Part shown: in pieces, positions 5,779 through 8,591 of the stretch
How the letters are laid out: each line of letters begins with the position of its first letter
How positions within the stretch are numbered: position 1 is the first letter of the stretch
From: Acidimicrobiia bacterium
GTDB taxonomy: Bacteria > Actinomycetota > Acidimicrobiia > Spongiisociales > JAHEDJ01
NCBI GenBank assembly: GCA_030598025.1
Contig: JAUVQS010000058.1
Coordinates: 1 to 8,591 of the forward strand
Direction: 5' to 3'
Length of the DNA: 8,591 nt
The notes under the pieces: generated by a model
The model's database searches: none
The model's input: only the letters and a program-made list of their open reading frames with translations
Told to the model about the DNA's origin: nothing
Program-made: the position numbers and the translations under genes

Positions 5779-5973
5779 ATGACACACGACGAAGGACAAG
5801 GACACGGGCATGGCCATGATGAGGCCGAAGCCGATTCGATCGTGACCGGCCTGTTGATCACCCGGAAAGTGGACGGCGATATCACCGCGGTGTTCGATGC
5901 CCGGACGGCCGCCATCGCCGGGGCGGCTTGTGGAGCCGTCTACTTCACTCTCAAGCTGTTGCTCCGCCGCTGA
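5779..5973 (+). CDS. Small protein with His-rich N-terminus and one C-terminal membrane helix
   Basis: A 64-residue protein that I do not recognise as a named family. The N-terminus MTHDEGQGHGHGHDEAEAD (1-19) holds four His (3, 9, 11, 13) among Asp/Glu, the kind of cluster that can bind Zn, Ni, Co or Cu ions. The middle (20-43) looks like two short strands with GLLITRKVDGDITAVFD. Residues 44-62 (AAIAGAACGAVYFTLKLLL) form one hydrophobic helix with a single Cys51, ending in RR, consistent with a C-terminal anchor and the tail in the cytoplasm. GGGAG four bases ahead supports the ATG; a longer frame back to 5671 lacks coding character. It is divergent from the TSUP exporter and may be co-regulated with it. 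It ends one base from the hydrolase stop on the other strand. A metal-handling role is a guess from composition. Confidence 0.6.
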   Translation: MTHDEGQGHGHGHDEAEADSIVTGLLITRKVDGDITAVFDARTAAIAGAACGAVYFTLKLLLRR

Positions 5974-5974
5974 G

Positions 5975-8017
5975 TCAGCGGACCTCGACAGCGTCGAGGA
6001 TCGGTATCAGGACCGTGTTCTGGTACCCGTCTCGATCGGCGGAGTCGGAGGCGAGTAGCACCAGCACCGTGAACCCGTTGGTCTCCGCGATCGCGATATC
6101 CGTCACGATCCCTTCAACTTCCAGGGTGTGAATCTCCCAGGTGGTCGAATCCGTTTCGTACTGCCGGGTTGTCACGTCCTCATCGTTCACACCCAACTGG
6201 GCCATCAGTGTCGCCACCAGCAGATTCGCCTGACTCCCGGGTACCGCCTGAAACAGGAGGGCGGTTTGGTCGAGGCCACCCTGTCCACGCAAGAAGATTC
6301 CGGGATTGAGTTCGTTCCAATCATCCGGAGCGAGCGCCTCGATTGTGACGCCGAAGCTTTCGACCGTCACCGTCTCCAGATTGATTGCGGCCACGGGCTC
6401 GTTTCCCGTCACGAAATCCGGCCCGGTCATGCTCGAAATACATGAGCCATCGAGCTCCGTTGAGGGGTTATCGAGGAACTCCCGCGCAATCGAGAGGGCG
6501 CACTCATCGGCAACCGACGTTCCATGGCCGAGGCCGGGGAACTCAAAGAATGTCGCATTCGCCAGCGTTTCTGCTGCGAGGCGGCCCCAGGCCGGTGGTG
6601 TGATCGGATCAAACTCTCCCGCCAGAACGAGCGTCGGGATGTCACTACTCACCGGTTCGTTCTCGATTGGATCTGCCACCCCAACGTCCCAGAGTTCGCA
6701 TACTTCGAAAGCGAATGGTCCGGTGCTGGCGCCGGATTCCACGAAACGCTTGATGTAGGGGTCGAAATCACCCGCCGTTTCCAGCTGAGCCTGATCGGTG
6801 AAAGGAATTTCCTCTCTGCACTGCACGGCAAAGGTTTGCCCGGTCGAAACGAACTCGATGTTGGCAAAGAAGTTGGACAGCAGCAGTTCCAGCGGTTGAT
6901 AGTCCCCGTTCTCCGCATCGTCGATGAGTCCCGGAAGAATGGGGATCAAATCGCTGGAGTACAGCGATTGGAAGAGAAGCCCGATCAGAGCGTCGCCCTT
7001 GATCAGCGCATCGTGCTCTTCCAACGTAAATACATCGAGCAGGGTCACCGTGATCGGATCGGCATCGAGGGCGTCCACCAGCGCGAAGAACCGTGACTCG
7101 AGGTTCGGGAAGGCGTCCGAGCATTCGGGATCACCGGCGCAGGCCTCGAAGAAGACGGTGAACGCACGGTCGGCGTTGATGCCCACCTCGAGCGGCAGGC
7201 TCACCTGCGGCGGGTAGGTCGAGTCGAGAATGACGCTGCGGATGCCCTCGGGGTGATCGCGCATCGTGGTGAGTGCCAGTCGAGTCCCGTACGAGATCCC
7301 GAACAGGTTCCACTCGTCGTATCCGAGGGCCACGCGGAGGTCGGCCAAATCGGCGGCGCTCGCCGCGCTGTTGTATTGACTGAGATCTGCGTCTTCACTC
7401 AGTCGAGTCCGGCACTCCTGTAGTGCATCGAAGTTGGCGGCAAGAGCCTCCTCGGTGGTGAGATCCTCATCGAGTTGCTCGTAGGCAAGCGCAGTCGTCT
7501 CGGAGCACTCGAGGGATGGTGAAGAGAACCCGGTTCCGCGTTGATCGAACATGATGAAGTCGCGATTGTCCAGGAATGGGGCGAATGCCTGGGCGAACGT
7601 GAACGGGATGGCTTCGAGCGCATCTCCGCCCGGGCCACCTTCCAGATACACGATGGGATCGTCCGGTGCTCCATCGGCCTCAGTGTGGAAGATGGTGACA
7701 TGGAGTTGGACGGTATTGCCGTTGTCCGGATCGGAGCGATCCTCCGGGGCGAGCAGCCACCCGCAGTCGACGTCGTACCCGAGCGGCTTGTCGAACTCGC
7801 AACGCCCTTCGATGAACCGGGAGTTGGACTCGGTTGCCTCCGTGGTGCCGGTCGTCCCGGTCGATGCAGAGACCGTGGTCGTAGTTGTGGTGGACGAGTC
7901 TGCAGGAATGGTGGTATCTGTCGCAACGGAATCATCATCGATGCCGGCGAAGAGCAGGCCGATGCCGGTCACGAAGACAACGGCCGCGAGGATGAGCAAC
8001 CAGGCGGTGCGATTCAC
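5975..8017 (-). CDS. Membrane-anchored alpha/beta hydrolase of the tripeptidyl aminopeptidase (TAP) family with extra C-terminal domain
   Basis: A 680-residue exported serine hydrolase. A hydrophobic helix at 5-25 without a clear cleavage site or lipobox suggests a signal anchor, followed by a Thr/Ser-rich linker (about 31-66, including six consecutive Thr). The hydrolase core shows the oxyanion motif GGPGG (127-131), FDQRGTG (157-163), nucleophile Ser242 in GISYGTR (240-246), acid Asp470 in GEFDPITPP (467-475) and His498 in GLGHGTS (495-501); Asp and His lie in the TAP C-terminal segment typical of Slp/Tap peptidases that remove short N-terminal peptides. Ten cysteines (73, 85, 171, 202, 293, 299, 400, 440, 506, 526) would fit disulfides outside the cell. 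Residues from about 540 to 680 form an additional strand-rich domain I cannot assign. The start is GTG at 8017, supported by AGGAGGA three bases ahead. It follows the terpenoid-cyclase-like gene by 39 bases, probably one transcript. Substrate unknown. Confidence 0.9.
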   Translation of the reverse strand: MNRTAWLLILAAVVFVTGIGLLFAGIDDDSVATDTTIPADSSTTTTTTVSASTGTTGTTEATESNSRFIEGRCEFDKPLGYDVDCGWLLAPEDRSDPDNGNTVQLHVTIFHTEADGAPDDPIVYLEGGPGGDALEAIPFTFAQAFAPFLDNRDFIMFDQRGTGFSSPSLECSETTALAYEQLDEDLTTEEALAANFDALQECRTRLSEDADLSQYNSAASAADLADLRVALGYDEWNLFGISYGTRLALTTMRDHPEGIRSVILDSTYPPQVSLPLEVGINADRAFTVFFEACAGDPECSDAFPNLESRFFALVDALDADPITVTLLDVFTLEEHDALIKGDALIGLLFQSLYSSDLIPILPGLIDDAENGDYQPLELLLSNFFANIEFVSTGQTFAVQCREEIPFTDQAQLETAGDFDPYIKRFVESGASTGPFAFEVCELWDVGVADPIENEPVSSDIPTLVLAGEFDPITPPAWGRLAAETLANATFFEFPGLGHGTSVADECALSIAREFLDNPSTELDGSCISSMTGPDFVTGNEPVAAINLETVTVESFGVTIEALAPDDWNELNPGIFLRGQGGLDQTALLFQAVPGSQANLLVATLMAQLGVNDEDVTTRQYETDSTTWEIHTLEVEGIVTDIAIAETNGFTVLVLLASDSADRDGYQNTVLIPILDAVEVR

Positions 8018-8056
8018 AAGTCCTCCTCGCGAGTGAGTGCAGGAGTGTAGGTGCGC

Positions 8057-8591
8057 TCAGGCCGCGTCCCACCACCTCAGGACGCGCTCTGCCCGCAGAG
8101 TATTCCAACGACTCGGCTGCCCCGGCGTCTCCATCTCGAAGAAGGTCCGTCCGCTGTGTTTGTTCTGGAGCGGCCAGGTTCCGTCCGGCCGCCGTTTGCC
8201 TCGAACGAGATCGATCGCGTCGTTCAGGCGGGGATCGCGTGACACACCTGAGGCTGCGAGGTAGTCGAGTCCCCGAAGGACGTCGAAATGCCAGCGAGGG
8301 GGAAAGGAGAACCTCGTTATCGACGGTTTGATCACCTCACCGGTGCGGTGGGAACGATATAGGTGATGGCGGAAGAGAAACTCATGAGCGTCCATTCGAA
8401 CGTCCGAACCGAGGCCCGCGATTGCCAGACCTTCGAGGACCGAGATGGTCGTGTCCAGTGAACTGTGGGATTGCTTTGAGGTGGCCTCACAGTTCCAAGC
8501 GCCGTCGGTGAGTTGCTGATCGAGGAGATAGCCGGCCATCGCCGCGATGCGGTCGTCGCGCGGCAAGAAGGTGGCGGTGAGGGAGAGGACC
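8057..8591 (-). CDS. Terpenoid-cyclase-fold (squalene cyclase/prenyltransferase-like) protein, N-terminus outside the window
   Basis: The minus-strand frame is open from the right edge to a TGA at 8057-8059, giving 177 visible residues; the true start is outside, and the TTG at 8566 need not be it. The pattern is helix pairs with DGxW turns: YLLDQQLTDGAWNC (a QW-like motif), then SSLDTTISVLEGLAIAGL, RWHFDVLRGLDYLAASGV and LVRGKRRPDGTWPLQNKHSG near the end. This matches the alpha/alpha-barrel repeats shared by squalene-hopene cyclases, prenyltransferase beta subunits and many uncharacterised bacterial proteins. No DxDD-type catalytic motif or zinc site is seen in the visible part, and the protein seems too short-repeated here to call a true cyclase. 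It lies immediately upstream of the TAP-type hydrolase on the same strand. Confidence 0.78.
   Translation of the reverse strand, partial: VLSLTATFLPRDDRIAAMAGYLLDQQLTDGAWNCEATSKQSHSSLDTTISVLEGLAIAGLGSDVRMDAHEFLFRHHLYRSHRTGEVIKPSITRFSFPPRWHFDVLRGLDYLAASGVSRDPRLNDAIDLVRGKRRPDGTWPLQNKHSGRTFFEMETPGQPSRWNTLRAERVLRWWDAA

Noticed and set aside
1..8591. CRISPR array, transposon, prophage, toxin-antitoxin or defence island
   Set aside because: No spaced direct repeats, transposase, integrase or paired small toxin/antitoxin genes were seen; the genes are metabolic, transport and exported-protein genes.

Overview
The window is GC-rich, gene-dense bacterial DNA with G/C-biased third codon positions. A tripeptidyl-aminopeptidase-type secreted hydrolase with a Thr/Ser-rich linker, a stand-alone E2 acyltransferase domain, a CcdA-type thiol transporter and GTG starts together suggest an actinomycete (Actinomycetota), possibly Acidimicrobiia-like. 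That assignment is inference from gene style; no rRNA or marker gene is present.

Left block, minus strand, read from about 2900 down to 1: a cysteine-synthase-like PLP enzyme (2039-2902); a roughly 320-base gap with hairpin-type repeats; a DUF333 lipoprotein (1465-1716) whose ribosome binding site lies inside a hairpin; a CcdA/DsbD-type membrane protein (502-1377); a perfect 27-bp inverted repeat (420-476); and the N-terminal half of a stand-alone 2-oxoacid dehydrogenase E2 catalytic domain running off the left edge (1-363).

Centre, plus strand: a two-gene unit of a PNPOx-like split-barrel protein (3026-3514) and a cytosine-deaminase-like amidohydrolase (3542-4777). In the amidohydrolase the usual third metal-binding His and the catalytic Glu appear to be Leu and Asp. 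It converges on a TauE/SafE (TSUP) exporter on the minus strand (4817-5653), whose strong Shine-Dalgarno sequence points to an ATC codon rather than the first ATG. Divergent from the exporter is a 64-residue protein with a His-rich N-terminus and one membrane helix (5779-5973).

Right block, minus strand: a terpenoid-cyclase-fold (squalene-cyclase-like) protein entering from the right edge (8057-8591) and, 39 bases downstream, a 680-residue membrane-anchored serine hydrolase of the TAP family with an unassigned C-terminal domain (5975-8017). The hydrolase ends one base from the small His-rich gene's stop codon.

Several products share a sulfur/thiol theme (CcdA, cysteine-synthase-like enzyme, TSUP exporter, a Cys-rich exported hydrolase), but nothing in the sequence proves a joint pathway. 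I see no CRISPR array, transposase, tRNA, rRNA, phage gene or recognisable defence system. The most unusual items are the altered amidohydrolase site, the possible ATC start, the RBS hairpin, the 27-bp inverted repeat and the small His-rich membrane protein.
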